From Thermoplasmata archaeon (GTDB lineage: Archaea > Thermoplasmatota > E2 > JACPAO01 > JAHFTW01), in NCBI GenBank assembly GCA_023269235.1, contig JAHFTW010000001.1, forward strand, positions 293,548-357,547: 64,000 nt of DNA, given 5' to 3'. Below the pieces are notes generated by a model that worked only from the letters and a program-made list of their open reading frames with translations, was not told where the DNA came from and made no database searches. The position numbers and the translations under genes are program-made. Each line of letters begins with the position of its first letter. Position 1 is the stretch's first letter. This document shows positions 33,316 to 41,472 of this stretch, piece by piece.

Positions 33316-33555
33316 TGCAGGAGGAAGCGAAATTTGGCCCCGCGCCGCCCAATGAGAATGGTTCTGGCATCCAGCCGCCGAACAGAACGCCGCCGTCGGA
33401 GTCGTCATGGATGCGTCGGAAGGGTTGGCGAACCGACGCATCGCGGGGACCCTCCTGGCGATGGCCGTGGATGCACGATGCGGCCTGTCCGTTCGACACC
33501 CTCACCGCATTCTCTATAGCCTCCTGGGCAAGCAACCAAGGTCTGCGCACAGCCA
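33316..33555. other. Gene-free stretch before the MBL gene
   Basis: Together with 32915-33134 this is a long intergenic region. Open frames here have no recognisable product and ordinary composition for the genome. TCTATAGCC (33512-33520) may be the promoter box of the metallo-hydrolase gene at 33556. Nothing else is recognised. Confidence 0.5.
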
Positions 33556-34656
33556 ATGGGGTTACCAATGGAACCGAACGTCTTCGCAGCACCCCAGAAC
33601 GGGTTCGTCCCGGGAGCGCCGGCCAAGGGCTGGGCCCACCGGGTCACCTACCCTGCCCCCAGTCTCTTGACCTCCCTCAAGGAGGCCGCCTGGTTTTGGG
33701 GCCACCATGGGCCTTGGGCGCCCCTCCTGCGCCGCCCGAAGGAGCACGCCCCGCTCCGCCCGCAGACGACGCTGCGCAAGGCCCGCCCCGGCGAGGTGCG
33801 CGTCACCTGGGTCGGCCACGCCAGCTTCATCCTCCAAGTCGGCGGCCGCACCCTCCTCACCGACCCCGTGTGGTCGAAGAGCCTAGCCGGCGGCATCAAG
33901 CGCCTCGTCGACCCCGGCGTCCCCTTCGAAGCCCTGCCCGCCATCGACGGGGTGCTCATCAGCCACAACCACTACGACCACATGGACAAGCGCACCCTCC
34001 TGCGCCTGCCCCGCGACACCCCGATGTTCGTGCCCGTCGGCAACGGCGGCTGGTTCCGCCGCCACGGCTTCCTCGACGTCACCGAGCTCGACTGGTGGCT
34101 GGACGCCGCCCTCGGCAACCTCCGCATCGAGCTGGTCCCCGCCCACCACTGGAGCCGCCGCGGCCTCCTGGACGCCAACCATGGCCTGTGGGGCGGCTGG
34201 GTCGTCACCGACGGCAACGGCCGCAAGGTGTACTTCGCCGGCGACACCGCCTACGGCACCGCGTTCCAAGAGATCGGCAAGCGCCACCGCACCATCGACG
34301 TGGCCCTCCTCCCGGTCGGCGCGTACGCGCCCCGCGAGCACAACGGTGGCGTCCACTGCGACCCCGAGGAGGCCGTGCAGGCCTTCAAGGACCTCGGCGC
34401 CAAGGCCATGGTCCCGATGCACTGGGGCACCTTCCGCCTCAGCCCCGAGCCCGTCCTGGAGCCCATCGAGTGGACCCGCAGGGCCTGGGCCGAGGCCAAG
34501 CTGCCCGAGTCTGCCCTGTGGGAGCTCCCCATTGGCGGCTCGCGCGCCGTCCCCCCGCCCGCCCGCGCGCGCCGCGAAGGGCCCGTTCCCGAGCCAGTTC
34601 GCCAGCCCGTCGCCGACAAGCCACTTGCCCAGGTCCCGAAGGTGCGCGTCTTCTGA
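33556..34656 (+). CDS. MBL-fold metal-dependent hydrolase (NAPE-PLD/UlaG-like), paralogue 1
   Basis: 366 residues. The metal-binding motif is SHNHYDHMD, with further ligands in VPAHHWSRRG, FAGDTAYG and MHWGTF. The layout (VTWVGHASFILQVGG, LLTDPVWS, GGWVVTDGNG) matches the NAPE-PLD-type branch of the metallo-beta-lactamase superfamily, whose members hydrolyse phosphodiesters or act on lactones. A Pro/Arg-rich C-terminal tail of about 60 residues is extra. ATG 33568 is an alternative start. The next gene is a paralogue. Confidence 0.87.
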   Translation: MGLPMEPNVFAAPQNGFVPGAPAKGWAHRVTYPAPSLLTSLKEAAWFWGHHGPWAPLLRRPKEHAPLRPQTTLRKARPGEVRVTWVGHASFILQVGGRTLLTDPVWSKSLAGGIKRLVDPGVPFEALPAIDGVLISHNHYDHMDKRTLLRLPRDTPMFVPVGNGGWFRRHGFLDVTELDWWLDAALGNLRIELVPAHHWSRRGLLDANHGLWGGWVVTDGNGRKVYFAGDTAYGTAFQEIGKRHRTIDVALLPVGAYAPREHNGGVHCDPEEAVQAFKDLGAKAMVPMHWGTFRLSPEPVLEPIEWTRRAWAEAKLPESALWELPIGGSRAVPPPARARREGPVPEPVRQPVADKPLAQVPKVRVF

Positions 34657-34711
34657 GGCACCGCCGGCCCGCGCCGCAAACGCTTGAATCCACGAGCCGC
34701 TCGGACGACCC

Positions 34712-35638
34712 GTGGGACGCTTCGACGACCGCTTGACCTCGCCCCAGCCGGGACTCAAGGAGATCTGGAAGATTCTCCGCGAAGGCGGGTTCCGCGGCAA
34801 GGGCATCGACCGCGACGCCGAGGCCGCCAAGGTGCCCGTCAAGCGGGGCCCTCTCCCTGCGGTCCCGGCCGGCAAGGCGAGCTTGACATGGGTCGGCCAC
34901 GCCACTTATCTCATCCGCGTCAACGGGCAGGCCATCCTCACCGACCCGGTCATGGGCCCTGGCATCCCCGGTCGCATCAAACGCCGCGTCCCGCTCGGCC
35001 TGCGCTGGGATGAATTGCCACCCATTGACGCCGTCGTGCTGAGCCACGACCACTACGACCACCTCGACGCCAAGACGGTGAAGCGGCTCGGCCCGACGGT
35101 GCGCTACTTCGTCCCGCTCGGCACCGCCGCGTGGTTCCGCAAGCGCGGCCTGAAGGACGTCACCGAGCTGGACTGGTGGCAGTCCGCGGACCTGGGCTCG
35201 ACCAAGCTCACGTTCGTCCCCGCCCATCACTGGTGCCGTCGGACGCCGTGGGACACCAACCAGCGTCTCTGGGGCGGCTGGGTCATCGCCCCGAAAGGCG
35301 GCCCGAAGCTCTACTTCGCCGGCGACACCGGGTACGGCCACTGGTTCAGTGCCATCGGCAAGACCCACCCGGACATTGACACCGCCATCTTGCCCATCGG
35401 GGCCTACGCGCCACGCTGGTTCATGGGCCCCGTCCACCTCGACCCTGACGAGGCGGTCCGCGCCGCGGCCGACGTGGGGGCGAAGCGGCTCGCGAGCATG
35501 CACTGGGGCACGTTCGTCCTCACGCAGGAGCCGATGCTGGAACCGTTGGAGCTCATCCGCGCCGCCTGGACGAAGGCAGAGCGCCCGCGCGCCGACCTCC
35601 TGGACCTGGCCATCGGCGAGTCGAGACTCGTCGGTTGA
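34712..35638 (+). CDS. MBL-fold metal-dependent hydrolase (NAPE-PLD/UlaG-like), paralogue 2
   Basis: 308 residues from GTG 34712, supported by CTTGAATCC centred near -26. The motifs parallel the preceding gene: LTWVGHATYLIRVNG, ILTDPVMG, SHDHYDHLD, VPAHHWCRR, FAGDTGYGHW, MHWGTFVL. It lacks the C-terminal tail of its neighbour. Tandem duplication is likely, although the pair has diverged (shared motifs, different linkers), suggesting different substrates. Confidence 0.87.
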   Translation: MGRFDDRLTSPQPGLKEIWKILREGGFRGKGIDRDAEAAKVPVKRGPLPAVPAGKASLTWVGHATYLIRVNGQAILTDPVMGPGIPGRIKRRVPLGLRWDELPPIDAVVLSHDHYDHLDAKTVKRLGPTVRYFVPLGTAAWFRKRGLKDVTELDWWQSADLGSTKLTFVPAHHWCRRTPWDTNQRLWGGWVIAPKGGPKLYFAGDTGYGHWFSAIGKTHPDIDTAILPIGAYAPRWFMGPVHLDPDEAVRAAADVGAKRLASMHWGTFVLTQEPMLEPLELIRAAWTKAERPRADLLDLAIGESRLVG

Positions 35639-35682
35639 CTGGCGGGCCAACCCTTTTCCGGGCCTGGGAAGTCGAAGCCTCC

Positions 35683-36636
35683 GTGACGGGTCTCCCGCTC
35701 CTGCCAGTCGCCGGCGCGGCAACAGGAAGCGGGCGCCCGCGGTTGCCCGAGTGGTTCAAGGTTCGGCCCCCGAGCGGCGAGCAGTACGGCGCCATCAAGC
35801 AGGCTCTTCGCGAGCGTGGCCTGAGCACCGTCTGCGAGGAGGCGCGCTGCCCCAACTTGAGCGAGTGCTGGAGCGGCGGCAAATCGGGGCGCGGCACGGC
35901 GACGCTCATGGTGATGGGCGGCGTCTGCACGCGCGGCTGCCGGTTCTGCTCCGTCCCGACCGGCAAGCCCGGCCCCCTCGACCCCGAGGAGCCCCGCAAG
36001 GCCAGTGAGACAATTGGCATCATGGGCGTCGGCTACGTCGTCATCACGAGCGTGGATCGCGACGACCTTCCGGACCGTGGCGCGGCGCACTTCGCAGCCG
36101 TCATCGCCCAATGCAAGCAGGACCACCCCGACCTCCTGGTCGAGGTCCTCACCCCGGACTTCGCCGGCAACCCCGGCGCGACCGCGACCATCCTGGCCGC
36201 CAAGCCCGACGTCGTCGCGCACAACATCGAGTCGGTCCGCCGCCTCACGCCGCTCGTGCGCGACCGCCGCGCCGCGTACGACCAGAGCCTCGACGTCTTG
36301 CGCAACTACAAACGCGACGGCGCAAAGCACACCAAGACGAGCATCATGGTCGGCTTCGGCGAGCGCGAGGAGGAGGTCGAGGAGACCCTGCGCGACCTGC
36401 GCGAGGCGGGCGTGGACATCGTCACCATCGGCCAGTACCTCCGCCCCACGCAGGAGGCCCGCCACCTTCCCGTCACCGAGTTCGTCCACCCGACGCAGTT
36501 CGCGAAGTACCAGGCGATGGCGCAGCGCATGGGCTTCCTCTACGTCGCGAGCGGCCCGCTCGTGCGCTCCAGCTACAAGGCCGGCGAACTGTTCCTGGAA
36601 GGACTCATCCGAGGCGCCAACCCGGTGGCCCCGTAG
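35683..36636 (+). CDS. lipA: Lipoyl synthase
   Basis: Radical-SAM enzyme that inserts two sulfur atoms into octanoyl groups on E2 and GcvH. 317 residues from GTG 35683. Auxiliary cluster cysteines lie in CEEARCPNLSEC (51, 56, 62), the SAM cluster in CTRGCRFC (82, 86, 89), and the conserved terminal Ser segment in VRSSYKAGE. A box CCCTTTTCC centred at -27 supports this start; an earlier TTG at 35635 would overlap the previous gene. No lipoate ligase or LipB is seen in the window. Confidence 0.95.
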   Translation: MTGLPLLPVAGAATGSGRPRLPEWFKVRPPSGEQYGAIKQALRERGLSTVCEEARCPNLSECWSGGKSGRGTATLMVMGGVCTRGCRFCSVPTGKPGPLDPEEPRKASETIGIMGVGYVVITSVDRDDLPDRGAAHFAAVIAQCKQDHPDLLVEVLTPDFAGNPGATATILAAKPDVVAHNIESVRRLTPLVRDRRAAYDQSLDVLRNYKRDGAKHTKTSIMVGFGEREEEVEETLRDLREAGVDIVTIGQYLRPTQEARHLPVTEFVHPTQFAKYQAMAQRMGFLYVASGPLVRSSYKAGELFLEGLIRGANPVAP

Positions 36637-36681
36637 GCCGTCGCCGCAACCTGTAAATCAAAGTCCAGCCGATGGCTTGGC

Positions 36682-37071
36682 ATGGCTGGCAAAGACCCTT
36701 CCGACGGCGCGTCCGCGTTCCTGGCGGCGTTTCTCGCGCGCGACTTCGACGCCGTCCGCGCCACCCTGGCCCCGGACGTCGAGTTCCGCTTCGTCACCCC
36801 GAACAAGGTGAAGGACCTGGTCGGGCCCGACGAGGTGCTGAATCACCTCAAGCTCTGGTTCGGCTCCGGCGAGCGCCGCGCCGTCCAGAGCGGCGTCGAG
36901 GCGACGCCCCCCGGCCGCAGCCGCGTCTGGTACAACCTTGAGGTCCGCCCGCAGCCGGTGACGAAGGACCCGCGCTGGCACCGCATCGAGCAGCAGGTGT
37001 ACGTCTCCGCCGGCCCGGGGCCCATCAAGTCGTTGGGCCTGCTGTGCACCGGGTTCATGCCCGTGGCGTAG
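36682..37071 (+). CDS. SnoaL/NTF2-like protein
   Basis: 129 residues with the N-terminal helix pattern AFLAAFLARDFDAVRATLAPDVEFRFVTP typical of SnoaL/NTF2-like alpha+beta barrels, then DEVLNHLKLWFGSGE and a beta-rich end. No catalytic residues can be assigned. A box TGTAAATC centred at -27 supports ATG 36682. Probably a small ligand-binding or enzyme-like protein. Confidence 0.72.
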   Translation: MAGKDPSDGASAFLAAFLARDFDAVRATLAPDVEFRFVTPNKVKDLVGPDEVLNHLKLWFGSGERRAVQSGVEATPPGRSRVWYNLEVRPQPVTKDPRWHRIEQQVYVSAGPGPIKSLGLLCTGFMPVA

Positions 37072-37155
37072 AAACGCCATCCATGCAAACTCAAGCTAGA
37101 AAGCGGGCAACGTGGTGGCCGGGGCGATGACGGGCGCGACGCGGGCGGTCTCCTG

Positions 37156-37704
37156 ATGCCCGTCCAGGACTATCTTCCCTACTTCCAGCTCGCGGCGCAA
37201 ATCGGCATCGTCGTCGGCACGCTGTTCGCAGGTTACCAGATCATCATGGCGGAGCGCGGGCGCCGCGAGCAGGCCGCCATCCAGACGGTGACAGCCTTCA
37301 ACACGCAGGAGTTCCGCGACGCGTTCGCGAAAATCTACACGCTCCCGCTTGGGGCTTCGGCGCAGCACGTCCGCGACGCGGGCGCCGACATGGAGGACGC
37401 GGCGACGACCATTATGATGACGTTCGAGATGATGGGCGTCCTCGTGCACAGCCGCATGGTCCCCATCGAGACCGTGGACCAGGCCATTGGCGGCTTCTTG
37501 CGCGAGTCCTGGCGCCGCCTCGAGAAGTACGTCGCCTGGAAGCGCGCCGAGGTCCAGTCGGTGCGCTGGGGCGAGTGGTACCAGTGGCTCTTCGAGCACC
37601 TCGCCGTCAACCCGCGTCGGGCCATTGGGGCCTACGAGGCGTTCCGCTCCTGGCAGCCCGAGCCGTACGGCCAGTGGCTGAGCCACCGCTTGTTCAAGCG
37701 CTGA
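37156..37704 (+). CDS. DUF4760-like membrane-anchored protein
   Basis: 182 residues with one N-terminal hydrophobic segment (about 11-31, LAAQIGIVVGTLFAGYQIIM), followed by a soluble, mostly helical domain (FNTQEFRDAFAKIY, MMTFEMMGVLVHSRMVP, WEWYQWLFEHL-like end). This arrangement resembles the DUF4760 family. Function unknown. No clear promoter box at the usual distance. Confidence 0.7.
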   Translation: MPVQDYLPYFQLAAQIGIVVGTLFAGYQIIMAERGRREQAAIQTVTAFNTQEFRDAFAKIYTLPLGASAQHVRDAGADMEDAATTIMMTFEMMGVLVHSRMVPIETVDQAIGGFLRESWRRLEKYVAWKRAEVQSVRWGEWYQWLFEHLAVNPRRAIGAYEAFRSWQPEPYGQWLSHRLFKR

Positions 37705-37716
37705 CGCCGCCCGCTG

Positions 37717-37895
37717 GACACAGATTCAGCAGATGCCTTCTGCATGGCCTCGGCAAGACCTGGAAAAGGTCGGCGAAAGTCGACGAGAATGCAGCAGATG
37801 CCGGCGGGGACGTCGGACGAATCTGCGCCATTCTGACGGTTTGATGACGCCGTGCTTGCGGGCCCTTAGCGCCAAAAATCTGCGAAATCTGTGTC
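37717..37895 (-). mobile_element. MITE-like 180-bp inverted-repeat element, copy 2
   Basis: Terminal inverted repeats GACACAGATTCAGCAGAT (37717-37734) and ATCTGCGAAATCTGTGTC (37878-37895), 16 of 18 pairable. Its reverse complement aligns with the element at 33135-33315 (same length, shared GCAAGCACGG and GCAGATTC, and 13 of 16 matches in a third block at offset 94 in both). Non-coding. It lies 50 nt before the next gene, so its right end may carry promoter sequence. Confidence 0.65.
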
Positions 37896-37944
37896 TCGGC
37901 GAGGCCGGTAGCGCCATCAAGCAGGACCTCCTGGGCGGCTTGCC

Positions 37945-38544
37945 ATGGGAACGAACAGCCACGGGACCGTCACGGTCGGCGGCAAGAAGGTCAACTGCGA
38001 GGCGGACTTCGCGAGCGATCATGTCGTCTTCTCCGGCGGCCGCCGCGGCGAGGTCAAGTACAGCAAGATCAAGGTCCTCGGCACCGCCGGGGGCAAACTG
38101 CGCATCGAGGTGGACGGCGCCGTCATGGAGTTCCCGCTCGGCGACAAGGTGGACCGCATCGCCAACAAGATCCGCAAGCCGCCGACGCTGCTGGACAAGC
38201 TGGGCATCAAGGAGGGCGCCGTCGGCAACTTCGCCGGCACGCCTGCGTGGTTCGCCAAGCCCGCCGAGGCCGCCGGCCTCAAGGAAGGCTTCCCCCGCAC
38301 CCCGGTCCCGCTCCTCATCGTCTCCGTCGGCAGCCCCGACGAGCTGGCCTTCGAGGAGTGGACGCGCCGCATCACGCCCGACGGCGCGGTCTGGGTCGTG
38401 TACCGCAAAGGGGGCCACGGCATGCGCGAGCTCGACGTCATCCAGATCGGCCGCGAGTCCGGCCTCAAGGACATCAAGGTGGCGCGCTTCGACGACTCGC
38501 ACAGCGCCCTGAAGTTCGTCCTCCCGCTCGCGGACCGCCCATGA
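37945..38544 (+). CDS. Protein with DUF3052-like C-terminal domain
   Basis: 199 residues. The first 75 form a small beta-domain (GTVTVGGKKVNCEADF, VEVDG-like strands). Residues 80-199 have LGIKEGAVG, LLIVSVGSPDEL, VWVVYRKGG and GLKDIKVARFDDSHSALKF, the pattern of DUF3052-type proteins. Function unknown. The stop overlaps the ATG of the CHY zinc-finger gene (ATGA). The MITE-like element ends 49 nt upstream. Confidence 0.75.
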   Translation: MGTNSHGTVTVGGKKVNCEADFASDHVVFSGGRRGEVKYSKIKVLGTAGGKLRIEVDGAVMEFPLGDKVDRIANKIRKPPTLLDKLGIKEGAVGNFAGTPAWFAKPAEAAGLKEGFPRTPVPLLIVSVGSPDELAFEEWTRRITPDGAVWVVYRKGGHGMRELDVIQIGRESGLKDIKVARFDDSHSALKFVLPLADRP

Positions 38545-38879
38545 CGACGCGGCCGACCTTCCTCGGCATGCCCGTGGATCCGCAGTCGCGCTGCGTCCAC
38601 TGGAGCGGCCCCACCGACATCGTGGCGTTCCGTTTCTCCTGCTGCGACGGCTGGTGGCCGTGCGCCCAGTGCCACGTGGCGACCGCCGACCATGATGCCA
38701 TCCCTTGGCCGATGTCCCGCTTTTCCGAGCCGTCCGTGCTGTGCGGCGCCTGCGGCCATTCGATGGCGGTCCCCGACTACACGGGCTCTCGCTCGCGTTG
38801 CCCGTCCTGCGCAGCGGTGTTCAACCCGCGCTGCAAGGCGCACTGGCCGCTCTACTTCGAGCAGCCCGGCTGCTGCTGA
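38541..38879 (+). CDS. CHY-type zinc finger protein
   Basis: 112 residues, almost entirely a CHY zinc-finger domain: CVHWSGPTDIVAFRF, CCDGWWPCAQCH, ADHDAIPWP, LCGACGHSM, CPSCAAVFNPRC and a final HWPLYFE. Several Cys/His zinc ligands are intact. In bacteria and archaea these stand-alone proteins have no established role. Translationally coupled to the preceding gene. Confidence 0.92.
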   Translation: MTTRPTFLGMPVDPQSRCVHWSGPTDIVAFRFSCCDGWWPCAQCHVATADHDAIPWPMSRFSEPSVLCGACGHSMAVPDYTGSRSRCPSCAAVFNPRCKAHWPLYFEQPGCC

Positions 38880-38883
38880 GCGC

Positions 38884-40140
38884 TCACCAAGCGCCGGCCG
38901 GCCCGTTGATCCGACGGCGGACGCCCGGCTGGAGGAGGAGGGCGACCACAAGACCGTTCGCCAGGATGGTGAGGAGGATGACGAGCGCCGCGAGCGGGGG
39001 CAGGAGGTCCGTCCCGGACAGCCCGAAGCGCGAGGCTGGGATGAGGGCCGCGGCGGCGGTGGGCAGGCCGCACGGAAACATCGCCGCGACGGCGGCGCGG
39101 TCGTAGCGCGACGGAAGGCGGCGCCGGCCCAGGAGGCCGATGGCCCAGACGCGCGCCACGATGACGGCCAGCGCCAGGAGGGCCGCGGCGCCCAGGAACG
39201 CGGGCCGCGCGAGAAGCCCCACGTCGAGCGTGACGCCGAGGCCGAGGAACACGAAAGAGCGGATGGCGAGCATGGCGTGCCGGTGGAACGTCGAGGGGTC
39301 GCCGGCGGCGCGGGGCGCGGCCGTGGGGAGCCCTTCCGGGTGCTCGGCGGCGACCAGGGCCGTGGCGCGCGAGCTGTTGCCGAGGACGAGCGCGAACGTG
39401 AGGACCGCGAGCGGGCCGGAGCCGTGCAGGACCTCGGTGGCCGCGTAGACGAGGAAGACGGCGCCCACGGTGACGATGGAGGCGTGGCCGCCCGTCCAGC
39501 GCTGGCCGAGGACGTGCGACCATCCCCATCCGGCCGCGAGCCCCGCCGCCACGGCCACCGCGAAGCTCAGCACGAGACCGAGCGCGAAGGAGGCCGGGCC
39601 GCTTCCGGGCACGGCGAGCGAGGAGGCGAAACTGAAGACGCCGACGACGACGAGGACGTCGCCGGCCGCGGCCTGGAGGCTGACGAGCGCGACGGCCTCG
39701 CGACTGACGCGCATGATGCGGATGAGCGGGATGACGATGGCGACGCCGGCGCCGCCGAAGCACATGCCGAGGAGAATGGCCGTGGAGGCGGGAAGGTCAA
39801 GGACGGCGATGCCGACGCCCGCGCCCAGCACGGCGGTTGCCCCCCATGCGGCGGCGGCGAGCAGCAGGGCGGGGCCGGCCCCGCTGCGCAGGTCACGAAG
39901 CTGGATGTCCAGGCCCCCATCGAACAGGATGAGCAGGATCGCGGCGATGCCCGCCAGCGGCGCGATGGCGGAGAAGAGACCTGCATCGAGCAGGTGAAGG
40001 AGCGGGCCGACCACGACCCCCAGGAGGATGAGCTGCAGGACGTCGGGGATGTGCGTGCGTTGGAAGAGGTGCGACGCCGCCACCGACGCGACGGCGACGA
40101 AGCCGGCCGTGGCGAGCAGGTGCAGGACGTCGAGGGCCAT
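38884..40140 (-). CDS. Cation:proton antiporter (CPA family)
   Basis: 418 residues with about 12 membrane helices. LILLGVVVGPLLHLLDAG, ILFDGGLDIQLRDL and the QAAAGDVLVVVGVFSF segment resemble monovalent cation/proton antiporters; the Asp in AAAGD is a candidate ion-binding residue. It begins 9 nt after the thiolase stop, so it is probably co-transcribed. The ion (Na+ or K+) is not determined. Confidence 0.87.
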   Translation of the reverse strand: MALDVLHLLATAGFVAVASVAASHLFQRTHIPDVLQLILLGVVVGPLLHLLDAGLFSAIAPLAGIAAILLILFDGGLDIQLRDLRSGAGPALLLAAAAWGATAVLGAGVGIAVLDLPASTAILLGMCFGGAGVAIVIPLIRIMRVSREAVALVSLQAAAGDVLVVVGVFSFASSLAVPGSGPASFALGLVLSFAVAVAAGLAAGWGWSHVLGQRWTGGHASIVTVGAVFLVYAATEVLHGSGPLAVLTFALVLGNSSRATALVAAEHPEGLPTAAPRAAGDPSTFHRHAMLAIRSFVFLGLGVTLDVGLLARPAFLGAAALLALAVIVARVWAIGLLGRRRLPSRYDRAAVAAMFPCGLPTAAAALIPASRFGLSGTDLLPPLAALVILLTILANGLVVALLLQPGVRRRINGPAGAW

Positions 40141-40149
40141 GCCGGGATC

Positions 40150-41310
40150 TCAGTACACTTCGAACAGGACGGCGTAGCCTTGGCCGCCGCCGACGCACAT
40201 CGTTTCAATGGCGAGCCCGCCGCCCTTTCGGCCAAGCGAGTTGAGGATGTGGGCCGCGATGCGCGTCCCCGTGGCGCCGAGCGGGTGGCCGAGAGCGATG
40301 GCCCCGCCTTCCGGGTTGACGATGTCCTCGGGGACGCCGAGCGCCCGGACGCTGGCGAGGACCTGGGAGCCGAACGCCTCGTTGATCTCGAAATGGTCGA
40401 GGTCCGACACCTTGGTGTTGGTCTGCTTGAGGAGCTTCGTGACCGCGGGGATGGGGCCGACGCCCATGATCTCGGCTTCGACGCCGGCGACGGCGGCGCC
40501 CAGGATGCGCGCCTTGGGCTTGAGGCCGTGCTGCTCGGCGAACTTGGCGCTCGTGAGGAGGCTCATCGCGGCGCCGTCGGACATCTGGCTGGCGTTGCCG
40601 GCCGTGACGACGCCGTCGGCCTTGAACGCGGGCTTGAGCGAGGCGGTGGCCTCGTAGGTGGAGCCGTAGCGAATGCCTTCGTCCCTGGTGACCGTGAGGG
40701 GCTGGCCGTCGGGGCCGGGGACGGTGATGGGGACGATCTCGGCGTCGAAGAGGCCGGCCTTCTGCGCGGCCTCGGCCCTGTTGTGCGAGCGGACGCCCCA
40801 GCGGTCCATCTCCTCGCGGTTGACCTTGTAGCGTAGGGCGACCTCCTCGGCGGTGATGCCCATGGCGTTGTAGTAGGTCTGGCGCGCCTTCCACATCCGG
40901 GGGTTGACGTAGAGCTCCGGGGTCATGCCGACCATCGGGATCATGCTCATCGTCTCGGCGCCGCCCGCGATGATGCAGTCGTTCCAGCCGGACTCGATGG
41001 TGGCGTGCGCCATCGCCATCGCGTAGAGCGAGCTGGAGCAGAAGCGGTTGATGGTCGCTGCGCCCGAGGAATCCGGGAGGCCGGCCAGCAGTCCGACTTG
41101 GCGCGCCATGTTGTAGCCCTGCGGGCCCTCGGTCATCGCACAGCCGACGAGGAGGTCTTCCACGAGTTTGGCGTCGAGCTTGGTGCGGGCAAGGAGGCCC
41201 TGGATGCACCAGGCGCCAAGGTCGTCGCTGCGGGTCTTGGCGAACGCTCCCTTGAACGCGCGGCCAATGGGGGTGCGGCAGGCGTCGACGAGGACGGCCT
41301 CAGGCTTCAT
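40150..41310 (-). CDS. Acetyl-CoA C-acyltransferase (thiolase)
   Basis: 386 residues. Catalytic residues are in NRFCSSSL (Cys91 nucleophile), GHPLGATG (His) and CVGGGQG (Cys), plus NEAFGSQV. Typical of thiolases that cleave or condense 3-ketoacyl-CoA. A box CGTATAACCG at 41331-41340, 26 nt upstream, supports ATG 41310. With the dienoyl-CoA-reductase-like SDR at 58.4 kb it suggests fatty or acyl-CoA turnover. The direction (biosynthetic or degradative) is unknown. Confidence 0.94.
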   Translation of the reverse strand: MKPEAVLVDACRTPIGRAFKGAFAKTRSDDLGAWCIQGLLARTKLDAKLVEDLLVGCAMTEGPQGYNMARQVGLLAGLPDSSGAATINRFCSSSLYAMAMAHATIESGWNDCIIAGGAETMSMIPMVGMTPELYVNPRMWKARQTYYNAMGITAEEVALRYKVNREEMDRWGVRSHNRAEAAQKAGLFDAEIVPITVPGPDGQPLTVTRDEGIRYGSTYEATASLKPAFKADGVVTAGNASQMSDGAAMSLLTSAKFAEQHGLKPKARILGAAVAGVEAEIMGVGPIPAVTKLLKQTNTKVSDLDHFEINEAFGSQVLASVRALGVPEDIVNPEGGAIALGHPLGATGTRIAAHILNSLGRKGGGLAIETMCVGGGQGYAVLFEVY

Positions 41311-41362
41311 CGCGTGCGGGACGACCTGGACGGTTATACGCTTGCGTCTTGGCCTGACCCCA

Positions 41363-41422
41363 CCACGGATTCAACGGATTTCGCGGACCCTGAAGGTTCC
41401 GTGCGTTCCGTGCAATCCGTGG
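41363..41422. repeat. CACGGATT-type palindromic repeat
   Basis: CCACGGATT (41363-41371) and AATCCGTGG (41414-41422) flank further ACGGAT/TTCCGTG units, forming an imperfect 60-nt hairpin in the thiolase / DMT-transporter gap. Short CACGGATT/CACAGATT palindromes occur in many GC-rich prokaryote genomes. It resembles, but is not the same as, the terminal repeats of the two 180-bp elements. Confidence 0.6.
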
Positions 41423-41472
41423 TTCGTCGACGAAACGGCCGCCCTCAAATGCCCGGATGGGGTCCAATCCGC

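Noticed and set aside
38692-40836. Plus-strand frame of 714 codons over antiporter and thiolase
   Set aside because: Antisense to two genes with intact active sites; composition dominated by Arg, Gly, Asp and Glu.
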